Below, in pieces: positions 34,757 to 46,977 of a DNA stretch of 64,000 bases. The translations under genes were made by a program, and so were the position numbers. The DNA is from Isoetes taiwanensis (lineage: Eukaryota > Streptophyta > Lycopodiopsida > Isoetales > Isoetaceae), in NCBI GenBank assembly GCA_021234155.1, contig JAJEKV010000003.1:32595166-32659165 (forward strand), written 5' to 3'. The notes beneath the pieces are model-generated. The model was given only the letters and a program-made list of their open reading frames with translations, did not search any database and had not been told where the DNA came from. Numbering within the stretch: position 1 is the stretch's first letter; each line of letters opens with the position of its first letter.

Positions 34757-35125
34757 TGAGGATTAAATCTTGCATGAGTTATTATAACCATATTTTGAAA
34801 GCGTGTCAATGCTTGCAATGCTATCTACAATCTAATGGAGGTACTCTAAAGCACGAAATTAAGAGAAGCATGAGGTTGCTTTGAGATGTGATATCACGAG
34901 TAAGACATGGATAACAATTATAGCTTATTGAATTATAATTGCTTACATGAGGATTGAGCCTTGCATGAGTTATTATAACCATATTTTGAAAGTGTTTCAA
35001 TTCTTACAATGCTGTCTACAGTCTAGTGGATGTACTCGAAAGTACGAAATTGGAAGAAGCATGAGGGTGCTTCGAGAAGTGATATCACGAGTAAGACATG
35101 GGTAGCAATTATAACTTATTGGCTA
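34757..35125. repeat. Tandem duplication, 191-bp period
   Basis: TGAGGATT…TTGCATGAGTTATTATAACCATATTTTGAAAG and the following GATATCACGAGTAAGACATGG block occur at 34757 and again at 34948. Non-coding. Confidence 0.85.
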
Positions 35126-35841
35126 ATACTTATTAATAAGGTTCAAGTTGTGAGTAGATTTCTCTTGTAAGCACATAACTAACCTTGAATGAAATTATAT
35201 TATGTGCAGAATGAGTTGAATCCTTATGCAACCTAGTGAAACACCATGTTTGAAGCTTGCTTCATGATAAGTTGAACGTATGGTGAGAAGTTGTTAGGCG
35301 ATAATAAGAGGGGTGATAGTGCAGTTCAATGGTTTTGCCTTTTCTCTATCATGAAATTCCTCGTCTGTATCCAGGAGATTGTTGTAGGTAATTGTCTAAG
35401 GAAGGAAGGAAGGAAGGTTCTTTTATCGTCCGCGGAGGCCAATCGACCTATGGGACCCAAATTACACGGGTGCAGCAAGAGAAAAACCGTCGCAGCAACA
35501 AGCCTGCTGGCAGCTGTACAAATATACATATACACATGAATTTCCGGCACCTCAGGTAGGCGCGCGGGGACAGAGGTGAGTCCGCAGCCAAAACCTCCTG
35601 GAGGTAGGAGCCAAGGGATCGAACTGACGGCGTACTGAGTAGCTCATTAGAGTCATATTGGGGTCCCATTTCATCCTACACGGGTGTATCCAGTCAGCAA
35701 AGTCGAAATTGGCCCTAACCAATAAGATTTGAGGGCGTCCTACATGTCACTGCATATTGGCTTTTACCAAATCAGGGGGAAATCAGGGGGAAGATACGGG
35801 AAAATCCTTCACCGATTATTCTGTTGGGCCTTCGTTCCCCC

Positions 35842-35868
35842 TCCCGCCTCCGCCTCCGCCTCCGCCTC
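35842..35868. repeat. CCGCCT microsatellite
   Basis: About four CCGCCT hexamers within a C/T-rich tract, in what is probably the leader of the 36172 gene. Confidence 0.85.
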
Positions 35869-36171
35869 TCCCTCCCCCTCCCGTCTGTGATGCAGAAGAC
35901 GGCATTCAAAGAAAATTCCTTCTTCTCTTTTGATGAGTAGAAGTAGGGTGTTGATTTTTGTACTATCAGTGTAAGATTCGGCAGGGTGGTAGCATAGCAG
36001 GCCTTGAAAGAGCAATCTTCCAGAGCAGGTCTTCCAGAGCAATCTTCACAGTTCAGGTGAGCTTCCATTGCAATTTATGTTTTCGCAAGTTTCCTTTATG
36101 ATGTTCTTGCATATTCGTTCAAGGTAAGAAATTTTTGTATTCTGATGTAAAATATGATTTTTTGTGATAGG

Positions 36172-37429
36172 ATGAAGCGCTCAGAGCCTCGAAGTGTCAC
36201 ATTGAGGAACAGGAAAAATGCAACAGGTGGTTCGATCGACATGGAAATATCTGTAGGGTCATGGGTGTCAATGTTGCCCAGAAAATATGGACCTCATGGT
36301 GTTAAGAGGCGAAAAGAAGATGTCATAAAAATGCACTGGAAAGCCCAGGTACTTGGTTTTGTATTTAGCAAATCAGGAAAAATTGTGGATGAGGTTTTGG
36401 TTGCTCACGCATACTCTGCACAAGATATGCAGAAAGAGGAAATATGTAGGACAGCGGGATTTCCTAAGATGGAAGTAAACTGCATATGGTCTTCTAATTT
36501 CAAGGAAGCTGTTTCAGCTAGAAGTATAACAAGTGTACTACATGTTCATCACATCAGTGTTGGCAAATTGTTATTTGCTGACATACCACCACTTTTGCTC
36601 AAAGAAAGTGGCATTTGGTTTCATAAGTATCATTATAGTGTTGCAAATGGTATTGGTGCTCAATTGGCTGAAATTCCAGCACCAGATCTTTATTACTTGT
36701 CGAAAAGCTTTTATGACCAAGAGTTGGTGACGCTATGTCGATGTATGCTAACAAAGGAAATTGGAAGAATGCTAACCGAGAGGGGTGGAGTGAGATGTGG
36801 TGTTAAGTTGTTGATGCCAATCAAATTATTTGCATACATGTTTAAAGATGTTAGGGGAATAAAGCGAGCACCGCAAAGTTTCAGCTTCCAGGACTTAAGT
36901 GATTCTGATGTTGACAGTTTGTTTATTGGTGAATGGAATAAGAAGGTTTACTTAAACAGGTGGGCAACTTCATTGAATGTGCAAATCGACAAAAGTAGCC
37001 TCCTTTTCGGTGAATATATTTATTGAGTGATCATCACGTTGTAGATATCAAGAGGTAGTATAACTAGTCTCGATTTATCATCCGCAGTACGTAATTCCTA
37101 AGCAAACTCTATATTGCAATTTCTATGTGGAAAGAAAAAAAAGGATATGGAAGAACGGTGGATGGTCATGGATACCTCTGGTACAAACTTTAAGTAGGAC
37201 TGCTGCCATGCAATTACAGGTTGAAATAACAAATGACATGAATGAAATGTTGGATGTGGATGCGGAGTGGTCTTTGATGGAATGCCGGAAGCTTTTGGGG
37301 GCTCTTCACAACCACTTTGACTTCTACTTCATACTTGACGAGAAGAAGGTTGGTTTCCGAAGAGAATGCCTAGTTAAATGCAAAGATTGCACAGTGCCAC
37401 ATAACCTAAAGCTTGCTTTTGAAAAGTAG
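36172..37429 (+). CDS. Hypothetical protein, about 370 residues, two coding exons
   Basis: The ATG at 36172 directly follows an acceptor (TTGTGATAG, 36170), so a leader intron is likely (donor near CAG|GTGAGC, 36056). Exon 1 is taken to 36945 (AAG|GTTTAC) and exon 2 from 37088 (CCGCAG|TACG) to the TAG at 37427-37429; this keeps the frame. Without that splice the first frame ends at 37026. The N-terminus is basic (MKRSEPRS). A part starting VGSWVSMLPRKYG…WKAQVLGF loosely recalls a chromatin-reader barrel, but I cannot assign a family. The later part is Cys- and charged-residue-rich (CLVKCKDC). Long intact frames argue for a real or recently active gene. Confidence 0.45.
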
Positions 37430-37627
37430 TTGACAGTTTGTAACAGCAACAGACATGTTTAGAAATGGAATTGCGTAAGTTAAGTGCCATTATGGGCAAC
37501 TCATAACAGGTAATTAGGCATTATGCCTGATTTGTCAATGTATTCCCTGCTACTCAATAAATGGAAATTGTATTTTTGCTTCTCTACTGCCTGATTGACA
37601 TTGACAGCTAAAGATGTCTTGCCATAC

Positions 37628-37756
37628 TGTAATAAACCTGTTTGGCATGTTTGGATCAGCTCTTGATCTGCAGTTCCCAAAGAAGCATCTATGTAATAAA
37701 CCTGTTTGGCATGTTTGGATCAGCTCTTGATCTGCAGTTCCCAAAGAAGCATCTAC
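37628..37756. repeat. Tandem duplication, 64-bp period
   Basis: TGTAATAAACCTGTTTGGCA starts at 37628 and 37692; the copies are essentially identical through GAAGCATCTA. Confidence 0.9.
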
Positions 37757-37860
37757 AGACTGTGACTCTGATGTACTGCCTGCTTCCAAACTGTACTCAT
37801 TTTTCACAATGCTTTGCTTTTTCTTCATTCTTCAGATCTCCTTGTACCTGGAATGCTGAC

Positions 37861-37956
37861 TTCCTTGCTGGTTTTGTCCTTCATATCTGTTTAGTGATTG
37901 CACTTTTTTCCTTGCTGGTTTTGTCCTTCATATCTGTTTAGTGATTGCACTTTTTT
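37861..37956. repeat. Tandem duplication, about 47-bp period
   Basis: TTCCTTGCTGGTTTTGTCC through TGATTGCACTTTTTT is present twice in a row without visible changes. Confidence 0.9.
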
Positions 37957-38441
37957 CTTTAATTGTCTTTCCCTTCTGCAATCATTTCCATTCACAAGGC
38001 AAACAAAAAGAAAAAACTAAGTGGTTTAACCAAGTTCTTATACTTGAAAATCATTGAGGCAGATTTGTACTTTAAATCATAACAATTGGGATATTTTCTC
38101 TCCTCTCTTTTTAGCGAATATATATAACTAGTTGTGATCCCCACCCTTTGCAAGAAATTTGCTACGAATAATGCAGTTGTCATCGTCTCCTGACAAAAGA
38201 AAGAGGAGTACACTTGAAGTTCTTCTCCTTTTTTTTGCTTTACAATTTGGGCCCAAAATCTTCCTAGATAAGTTAGGGTTGTGCACTTTCACCTTAGAAT
38301 TAAGTTTTACTAAATAAATAATATGGGATCTAATGATTGTAAGTTCTATTATTCTAAAAGAGTTATCTTGCAATGGGAACATTATGGTACATCTTGCAAT
38401 GTGGTGATAGAGACTAATTTTGAACTCAGACTTTTCAAATG

Positions 38442-38653
38442 CAATGTTCTTTTATGTAATAGAAATTAACTAGGAAACTGTTTATGGACACAAGGTTTAA
38501 ACAGAATGATCAATTACTGTTATTAAGTTAGAAATTCACTTTAAACGGGGGAAATGCTCAATGTTCTTTTATGTAAAAGAAATTAACTAAACTCATTATG
38601 GACACAAGGTTTAAACAGAATGATCAATTACTCTCATTAAGTTAGAAATTCTG
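38442..38653. repeat. Direct duplication, about 117-bp period
   Basis: CAATGTTCTTTTATGTAA…GACACAAGGTTTAAACAG…AAGTTAGAAATTC occurs at 38442 and 38559. Confidence 0.85.
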
Positions 38654-38698
38654 TTGTTGCTGTTGCACCATGGTTGTTAGAATTTCAATTTTAATTAT

Positions 38699-39459
38699 CT
38701 TAGACATCTTGTACTTCCAAATGTACTTGGACTCCACATGGACTGCTTAACATGGCATGCCACATGGACTACTGACATGGCATGGCATAACACGTGTTTG
38801 ATGACTTGGCTCATTGAATGCTGGCATGGACTGCCACAGAGACCCCCACCCCCCCCAAAAAAAAAAAAAAACTTATACTTGTCCAGAGCACCATGGGTGT
38901 TATAAAGTCAATTTTTGAATTGTGACATCTTGGGCAAGCACCATATCTTAGACATCTTGTACTTCCAAATGTACTTGGACTCCACATGGATCAAGCTTAC
39001 CCATGGATCGCCACATGGACTCTTGACATGACATGGCATAACACGTGTTTGATGACTTGGCTCATTGAATTTGGCATGGACCGCCACATAGACTACCAAA
39101 AAAAAAAAAAAAAAAAAAACTTATACTTGTCCAGAGCACCATGGGTGTTATAAAGTCAATTTTTGAATTGTGACATCTTGGGCAAGCACCATATCTTAGA
39201 CATCTTGTACTTCCAAATGTACTTGGACTCCACATGGACTGCTTACATGGACTGCCACATGGACTACTGACATGACATGGCATAACACGTGTTTGATGAC
39301 TTGGCATGGACTGCCACATAGACCCAAAAAAAAAAAAAAAAAACTTATACTTGTCCACATGGCATGACGTGTATGATGACATGGTAAGATGATGTGGCAC
39401 ATGCATTTTGATACACATGGCATGACGTGTATGATGACATGGTAAGATGATGTGGCACA
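38699..39459. repeat. Three-unit 248-bp tandem array with A-tracts, plus a two-unit 54-bp tail
   Basis: Units begin TTAGACATCTTGTACTTCC at about 38699, 38948 and 39196. Each holds many CATGG-containing repeats and a poly-A tract of about 15-20. At 39356-39459 a CATGACGTGTATGATGACATGG block is present twice. Frames that read Cys/His-rich peptides across the array are artefacts of the repeat. Confidence 0.85.
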
Positions 39460-39725
39460 CAAATTTGCTTAAAAATGTAATATGAATTTTCTAATATGAA
39501 TTTTCTAATATTCTAAGGATCTATATAGGTCCTTAGTGTCATTAGTGTCCTATATAGGTCATTAGTGTCCTATTTAGGATCTATATAGGATATTGATGTA
39601 TTTAGTGTCCTTAGTCTATGTAGGATCTATATAGTAGTGATTTATGCATGCAAAATCTAGACCCATAAATTTCGAAGTTTCTGATTGCGTTGCTCCACAA
39701 ACTGTTTGCATTGCTCGACAGTGTA

Positions 39726-39983
39726 ATGGCGCGAACGAAGCTCACCCAGAAGAGGCCAATGGAGGAATCTGTCGGTTCTTCTCCATGTCTTCAAAAAATT
39801 AGTGTAAGAGCTCGGTTTAGTTGCTCTCAGGTTATGATCTTGCAAGACAAAGGAGCTTTAGTTTCTGAAAAAGTGCAGCAGTGGGTAGATCGTTCCTGCT
39901 ACCATGAGGAACGCCTTCTCAAGATGAAGACTGAAGTTGATGGAGACGGTGCCCTCAAAATACAGCTGAAGATGCCGGATTGA
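39726..39983 (+). CDS. Hypothetical 85-residue protein starting MARTK
   Basis: An intact short ORF with no domain recognised. The first five residues, MARTK, followed by a Thr two places on, match the start of histone H3 (MARTKQT), but the rest does not. The C-terminal part is charged and ends LKIQLKMPD. It lies just after the 248-bp array. TATA-like and polyadenylation signals are not clear. Confidence 0.35.
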   Translation: MARTKLTQKRPMEESVGSSPCLQKISVRARFSCSQVMILQDKGALVSEKVQQWVDRSCYHEERLLKMKTEVDGDGALKIQLKMPD

Positions 39984-39999
39984 AGTGATCTGCTGAAGA

Positions 40000-40855
40000 T
40001 ACCTCCTTGGGCTGATCTGCTTTTATAAATACTATCTTATGTTCGTTACTTTTTCGGCTCCAGAACATACTATCGTATGCTTTAGTTTTTTGGTATACTA
40101 TCTTATGCTTTAGTTTTTTGGCATGTAAAAACTGATGTACAAGTTTCCTGATATAATGTTAATATGGTTTTATTATGATATAATATGGTTTTATTATTTG
40201 ATGCGAGTTTAGACAGAAACTGAGATGTAGCTTGCTTTATAGTTGTTGTCTTTGTTTTTACTTTGGTGTTCCTGCAGAAACATATCTTGTTAACATGCTT
40301 GCCTTAAATTGCACAATGAAGCAAGCTTTAAGTACTGTTACATGAAAGGCTGCCTTTGTACTCTCAGTTTAGATGTCTTAGCAAAATGTCTGATACCTCA
40401 CGAATTTAGAGCATTTTTTTGGAAAGATCCAACAAACTTTGATTGGGCAAAGGTATATGCAAATTTAGCTTTTTAATCAACAACTTGGTGTTCCTGCAGA
40501 AACATTTTTAATCAAATTTAACTTGGTATATGAAAATTGAACTTTTTAATCACCACGAGCTGAGATAAATAAATTTGATGCAACCATTTGAAGTTCAATC
40601 TCAAAGTTGAATCACAACAGCTTGCTCTACAAACTACACTCAGATTTAAGGTCCTTCAAATGCACATAAGTGTTCCTGACAAAATATGTGTATAAACATA
40701 GTCAGTGTACAGACATAGCAAAGTGCATAAACTACAACAGAAATTTGTCCTGAAACTACTCAAGCTTGCAAGTAATCAAGTCTGTATGAGAATTGAATGT
40801 GACACACCTTTTCATACTGCATATTTGCTTCCAACTCTCGTGCGTTTTGATCCCC
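40000..40855. other. Anonymous AT-rich stretch
   Basis: Short internal repeats (ACTATCTTATGCTTTAGTTTTTTGG twice near 40066-40125; AATATGGTTTTATTAT twice near 40163-40198) and no coding motif. Confidence 0.5.
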
Positions 40856-40859
40856 ATTG

Positions 40860-43430
40860 CTCTAGTTTGTACGTGCTTCTGAGTTGGTCCATGCCTCTCT
40901 CCTTCTCTTCTTCAGTTCAACCATAGCAAGATCAAGACCTGAATTTGCACCCTTTCGATGCCGAATATTCTTCTCGTGCTTGGCTATTAGTCGTCTGTAG
41001 AACCATTGGCACATTTGATGTAAGGGTTTGGTCATGAAACTGGAGCCACCTCTTTGTGTTGCTCGATGGAAGGCTTGCTTGGCTTGTTTGTGTGATTTTT
41101 CCATTCCTTGTATGCTCCAAACCGCTTAAACCGCCAAACTTCTCACCAACCACGGTCCATGTGCATGCAATAAGTGTATGTAATGAGTAATCTCACTCCC
41201 CCATGCACGTATGTATGCTGCTTGATTGAATTTAGTGACCAAAACTTTGAATTCCACCACATCTTGTTTCTTTGAAACATTGCTTTTGTAGCAAAGCATT
41301 GAAAATTGAAAAAGCATTCCATGCTTCCATTTTTCTTATAGCAGCATCAACACCATCCGTTTCTATCCTTCTCAAAGAAGAACAAGCTTTTTACCATATT
41401 CAAATGTACCTTTAAAAATTTTGGGATCTTTCTCGCTGCAAAAGTGTTTTGCTTTTTCACCACCTAAGGATACTTTTGCAGGCCTGGAGTTTTTGGTAGA
41501 TGTCTTCATATCTTGTTCTAATTTCACATAACCCCCATGTAATCCAGCATCAGAGAGCACCTTCTCGACACGCTCAATACCTGCTGCCCTTTCATTTTTG
41601 CCTCTAATGTTCCAAACATAACAACAACTATTATGTATCATTTTTTCTACGATACGTACCATGGCATGCAGAGTACACGGGTGAACCCTTTCAAGCGGAA
41701 TTGGCAATACTGGATCCATTTTTGAGTCTTCCTTATCTCTGTTAGGTGGCAGATTTTGGTTGCATGACAATGTACTTACACTTTGTCCCTTCTTCTTCTT
41801 CAAAGTGAATGAACAATATATACAATTTTTGGAAGTTTGTCTTTGGTGTAGAAGATACATTATACAAGGCCTTCTCTTTTTCAAATCTGCAAAGAAGGTG
41901 AAACCTAACTTTAAATGATCCATGACCTTCCACTTGTAACCTTTCTCCAGCTTCATAAAGACCGATTAGTCTTGGTATATCAATCAAGTTTAACACCCAC
42001 TTCAAGACCTCATAGTTTTCTTTTCGAACTTGAAACATGCCAAGCCACCACGTATGCTCCTCTGACTGCACAGAAAACCAATCTAAATCCCTACTTGACT
42101 TTGGAACCTGCCCCTTCTCTAGATAGTCATCAGATACTGCATGGTTCATGAAGACTAGGGAGACCATCTCAAACTTCTTTTGACTTGTCAACTCCATCTC
42201 ATCAAGTTTGATGCAAATGTCTAAGGTGTCTCCTACTTTAGCCACATCCACATTGTAAAAAATAACCATAAATTTCAGCACGGCCTCTAGATCAAACCAA
42301 ACATTATTTTTGTCATTCAAGCCAATCACATCACATGCAGCGGACTTCTTACCTTGAATATTCGGCATGCAACCAGCTTCAATGGAGTACATCTTCCCAA
42401 AAACATCTTCCACAGTAAGGTTCCTTCTCCTTCTAATATTCTCAATTGCATAAGGGCGAGGAAGAATCACTCTTCTGGTTCCCAATGATCCAATAGCAGC
42501 ATGAAAAGTCTTGAACAAGCGTCTATAGCCTTCCCTGCTAATTCCATTTGCATCACATGCTGCTTGCACATCATCTCCATCAATTTTATTGCTAATCTCT
42601 TTCATGGCCATTTCTAAAACACTAACTCAAAGACCTACATTTGTTGGATCAGCAAACAAGGCCAACAATTTATCTTTAGATGCAATTCTCTTAACAATGT
42701 TACTTACATTTTTTCTGACAATTCCTTTATCCTTCTTGGAGTTAAGTGCTTGCTTTATTGCGAAAATTCTTTTCCGGGCTGCACCACAAGTAGGATTCAG
42801 ATCTTCAATGGGTTTGCTCTTTCTTATTCTCTCCCTGTAGCCAGAAGGTATCCTTTTCAAGCAATTCAATCTCCTCTCAAATTTGTTAGCCCTGCGGTCT
42901 GCATCATTGTACTTGCTCCTCAAACACTTCAACAGAGAGTCCATTTCCTTAAGTTTGTTCTCCCTCAAAGACAATGATGTTCGTTACCTCTCATTGTCAA
43001 TAGAGACAAGTGTAACTGACTGCAAACCTGATTAATGCACTTGAACATATTTTCACAGTAACCAAGCAAGCCCAATTTTCCTTCACATGCAAATGAGACA
43101 AGTTCACTTACTGACCTGAAATCTGGATGTTTTCCAGTGATAGGATCCTTTGGATAAATGCTTCCGTCAGCCCATAAATCTGCATGCTTTGCACCCAAGC
43201 CTCTAAGCCTCTGCTTATCTGCATTGAACCCAACTCCTGGGATACGCCAAGTCTCCACATATTTGGATGAGGGGAGACCAATTCGTATCTCTGCCATAAC
43301 TCAGGGCATCTCCCGATAAGAGCAGACCATGAAGCATCATCAAGTCTAGAAAACCTCCAAAAATTCGAATTTTGAAATTCAAACACATATTTTCTCTTCT
43401 CATGATTATGTTGGGGCTGGATCACAATGC
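40860..43430 (-). pseudogene. Transposase-like protein of unrecognised family, decayed
   Basis: Long minus-strand frames follow one another: 43425-43108 and 43297-42965 (WSALIGRCPELWQRYE, then DPITGKHPDFRSVSELVSF), 42974-42627 (coiled, basic), 42611-41742 (the largest), 41956-41372 and 41104-40862. The order and a late block HAMVRIVEKMIHN…GLHGGYVKLEQDMK recall uncharacterised transposon-type proteins of plants and aquatic animals. I cannot name the family or place a DDE triad. Frame changes near 43300, 41900-41830 and 41370 break it. It is probably one element's only gene. Confidence 0.5.
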
Positions 43431-43664
43431 CGGATCAAGCGCGCATGAACGGAGCTAACAAGGGATCACTGACCGGCAAAATCCGGAGAGCACCATCGGG
43501 ATAAAAATGACGTGGGGGTACAACAAAAAATGAGACGAAGTTAGTTGAGATAGGGAAATCACGCGGACGCTTTGACGTCAAATCTAGGTTTGTGAATAGG
43601 ACAAAATTTGTAGATTGCAATTTGGATTTTGGGCTATCCAAGGTGGCAAATGACATGGACTTCT

Positions 43665-44690
43665 TTATGAGGACAGTTTCAGACTCCAATATGCCTCTAA
43701 TGCGTGCAGTGGCAGACCAGATCGCACCAACAGGGTGTAGCGAGCCCAGATCTGATAGGCTGGACAACTCTGGAAGGCATGGCTTTCATCCTCAACAACC
43801 CCCAGCAGGCAGCACTGACAAAGCATGTCCTGGCGCGACTCTCCAATCCACCAACCCGTCTCAAGCCGAACATGGTGGGCCCCTGTTCGAATGAACGCGA
43901 TGATCCTGCGCTTCTTCATGGGCAATTGAAAACGCAGGTAGAGCTGTGGGCCTCGAACCAGGGTGGGGTTTATGTGCTGTTTGTAGTGTGCCATCTTTAC
44001 CTGTTTCAGAGCATTGTGGTCCCAGAGCTTCCCCAGGAAACAAGAGTCCAAGTACCCCCTCAGCCTATCCCGGCTGGCGTCTGTGTGCACCTGGACGTAC
44101 CTATGTGCCTCTAAGTTCCAACGCGCCAACCACTGGGCTCTCTTGTCCTTCCAACAAGCCCTGAGTTGTTGCGGGCTCATCGCCACAGCGTAAGCCAAGT
44201 GCGGGAGACGAGTGTCGCCCATGCTGGCCACCTTATGGAAATAAACAATGTGTCTATCGAGGGCCGCATGCTGCAGGGGCATGAATCCTGTCTCCTGCAA
44301 CAAGATCTGATATGGAACTGAGGGCTTGACCCCAAGTGCGCGTCAAAAATGCCTTCTGGACCTGCTCCAAGTCGTTCCAAGTCGCCAAAGACACCACTGG
44401 GCCCCACACCTCCACCCCATACGTAAGAACTGGCTCCACCAAAGTTCGGAACAAATGTATTTGGTGGCCCTACCATACTACGCTTCGCGTGACTATTATT
44501 TTGCATTGCGTACAACGCCTTCCAACCTGCGGTCACCCGAAGGCGAATGGATGCATCCCAATACATTGAGGACGGAAATTCCACCCCCAGGTACTTGTAG
44601 CTGGGTGTGACCTCTACCATCTGCCCCTGATAAGTGAGCGCCGGAGGTGCTGGATGACGTGAGGAGGATATAAAAAGCACAGATTAGCAC
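43665..44690 (-). pseudogene. 5'-truncated LINE (non-LTR) reverse transcriptase, C-terminal part
   Basis: The minus strand has SYKYLGVEF (44600s), then LVEPVLTYGVEVWGP (about 44400-44450), the typical thumb region of LINE reverse transcriptases. It then has RTGAHHVRLETGWW with a C-x2-C…H-x4-C cluster (LCQCC…HAFQSC), the usual C-terminal zinc knuckle. The fingers and palm (YADD) are missing, so only the last third remains, and it is spread over two frames. Such truncation is normal for LINEs. The adjoining frame 43435-43767 may belong to its tail. Confidence 0.75.
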
Positions 44691-46420
44691 AAGTTCCTCG
44701 GTGGGGGGATGCTAGATAATAGTTCAGTTTTCAGGTGGATGGATGCAGGCTTTGGCCAGGTTGTCTCTAACCTTTTCGTTGGGTTTGGGTCAGCTATGAA
44801 TAGGCAGATCTGACAGTGGTTATTTTGGCTGTAGCTCTCTCTGTTGCATATTGCATCTGCCCTTGCAATCTTTGCATTGATGATCTTTGCATTATGCAGG
44901 CCCATCTTCACCCCTTTTTATCCCTTTTTCCTTTACTTTTGACGTCCAATCTGCTTGGCAAAGGCCCTCCTCGTCCCATTCTTCTTAGGCTTTTCTTTTA
45001 TACGGCTCCTTTTCCATCGTTATGGCTCTAGATTTGCAATCCACCTGCCTAGTTTTTCTTTTCTCCCCCTCTCTAGATTCGGTCTTGTTTAATCATTTCA
45101 TGGCCTTCTATATGAACCATGTCCTGGAGCTCCTTATGATTCTTCCCTCTATTCTGTCTTCCCCTCAATACGAGATTTCTCCATTTCTTTCAACCCTTGA
45201 CCTTAATAAATATTTTGTGATAATCTTTGCTACAAACGGATTAAGAGCTAGTCTTTTGAGCTACGGTGCATGTTAAAACATGAGCACATTTTCCCTGAGT
45301 TGTATTTCATAGGTGCGCAGTCTTCCATCTCCTTAGACCAGCAGGCTACTACCACATAATTTAGGAGTGCTCATCTTGGTGAAGATCGTCTAGTTACACG
45401 CCTTATTTTTCAAGAATTTTAATCTTCGTAACCGTCAATGAAAAAAAATAAGGATCGAATGGACAAGAATAATTTCAGTGGGCATCGACATCCACGTGGA
45501 TATACTAGAATTGCAGGAATTATTGTAGGGGGAAATAGGGAAACCTACAAAATATTGTGGTAAGAATCTTTTATACCATTTAGGCAATTTGATTTTATAT
45601 TGTATGGAGGGAGGATTCGAGGACCAAAGAGTTTTTATGCTGTACATCTTGAGAAAAGGTAAAGTGCATTTCTATATTTTGACTAGAGTTTCATAGTTTA
45701 GATTCCATTAACTATCTTATTATATTCTCCAATCACATGGCTTTGTTTCTAAGACTCAATACTTTATATACATTTAAGTTGTTTCTAATATGTATCGAGT
45801 AATTGATGAGTTAGATCTGGATTTTAATTATGATGATATTGTAGGTTACACGTAGTGCTAAACAGTAGTACCAAATGCACGTTGAGAAAGCCATGTGCAG
45901 GTAATTCTAGAGCCCTTCTAGAGCCATGCCAAGGTCATTTATAGATCCCATTTTGTGTTTTTATTAGCCGCTTGCTTTTGATGATGATAATGGTATAATA
46001 ATAGCATTATCATTATATAATGTTAAAGAGTGTTAGACATGTTTCAATTAGTATAACAAAATGGAATTTGGGGTCACTATTTTGGTTGAGGATCAACCTC
46101 ACGATGCCATGTGGCATGCTTTCCATGACGGAATAGAAATTTGGTCTTATATTCCAGCAACACCAAATTTTACCTATTTTATAGGTCATTCCCCTGTTGC
46201 CCATTCCTCTGATCTTCTCTCTATTTTTCCCTGCTTTTTCCTGTTATTCGCAGTCTTGACAGAAATAGGACGGAATCTCCAAAAAGTTGTGGTTGTAGCT
46301 ATGGCATAGAGTGCCGGCGGATCAATGGTGTGCTTAGCTATGGCGCAGCATGCCGGTGGAATGATGGCAGTTGGCTAAAAAGGAAAAAAAACCTCCGGAA
46401 GCCATAGCCATGAGAAAATA
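44691..46420. other. Anonymous stretch
   Basis: No supported gene. GCTATGGC/GCCATAGCC inverted segments near 46295-46410 resemble the foldback repeated at 63.5 kb. Confidence 0.4.
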
Positions 46421-46429
46421 TCTATATAT

Positions 46430-46456
46430 AAGAATGTTCTGTAAAAGAACATTCTT
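46430..46456 (+). promoter_or_regulatory. Perfect 11-bp inverted repeat with heat-shock-element-like half sites, next to a TATA box
   Basis: AAGAATGTTCT (46430-46440), GTAAA, AGAACATTCTT (46446-46456). Each arm reads GAAnnTTC, the core of a heat-shock element. CTATATATAA lies immediately upstream, so the order is unusual for an HSE promoter. Confidence 0.4.
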
Positions 46457-46977
46457 CTAACGTGAAGTTTTGGGTTTGGTGAAATTTTGACGTGGCGGAA
46501 TAAATTTTTTTTCCTTATTTCTTTCCTTCTCTTTCCACAGTTCTGTTCCGTGCATGATGGCGCTCGTTGTTCAGTTGCGGCTTTAAGGTCAGAAATGGCA
46601 TCTTCCGCTTGTGAATGGTCTTTCTGGTGTAATTTTGTGCTAACTTCGGCTTGTTTTTCTTTTGTTTTGCAAGATTTGATAAAGCTCGTAAAGAACTCGT
46701 GATTTTTTGTATATTTTTACTCATTCCGGCGTGTGGAGATGGGGGATGGCTGCTTGTAATGATTTCTTGCTGAACTTTACTCTGTTCTTGTTAAGACGTC
46801 GTCATATGCAAGTTCTAGCGTCTCTTTTCCGTGGGAAGAGCTTTCCTTGTTCTGAAGACGATTGTAAATCTGGATTCTGTAGTATTCAAGGTAATTTTGT
46901 TATTTTTGTTTTATGTGTTTGCATGTTTCAGATTATGATGATAATCTTCTAATGTTCGCTGTTGCATATGTTGCAGG

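Noticed and set aside
38908-39462. His/Cys-rich frames (HVPHHLTMSS-type)
   Set aside because: They are translations of the 248-bp tandem repeat and its poly-A tracts.
43704-44114. Plus-strand frame of 136 codons
   Set aside because: Antisense to the LINE reverse-transcriptase C-terminus, whose motifs are on the minus strand.
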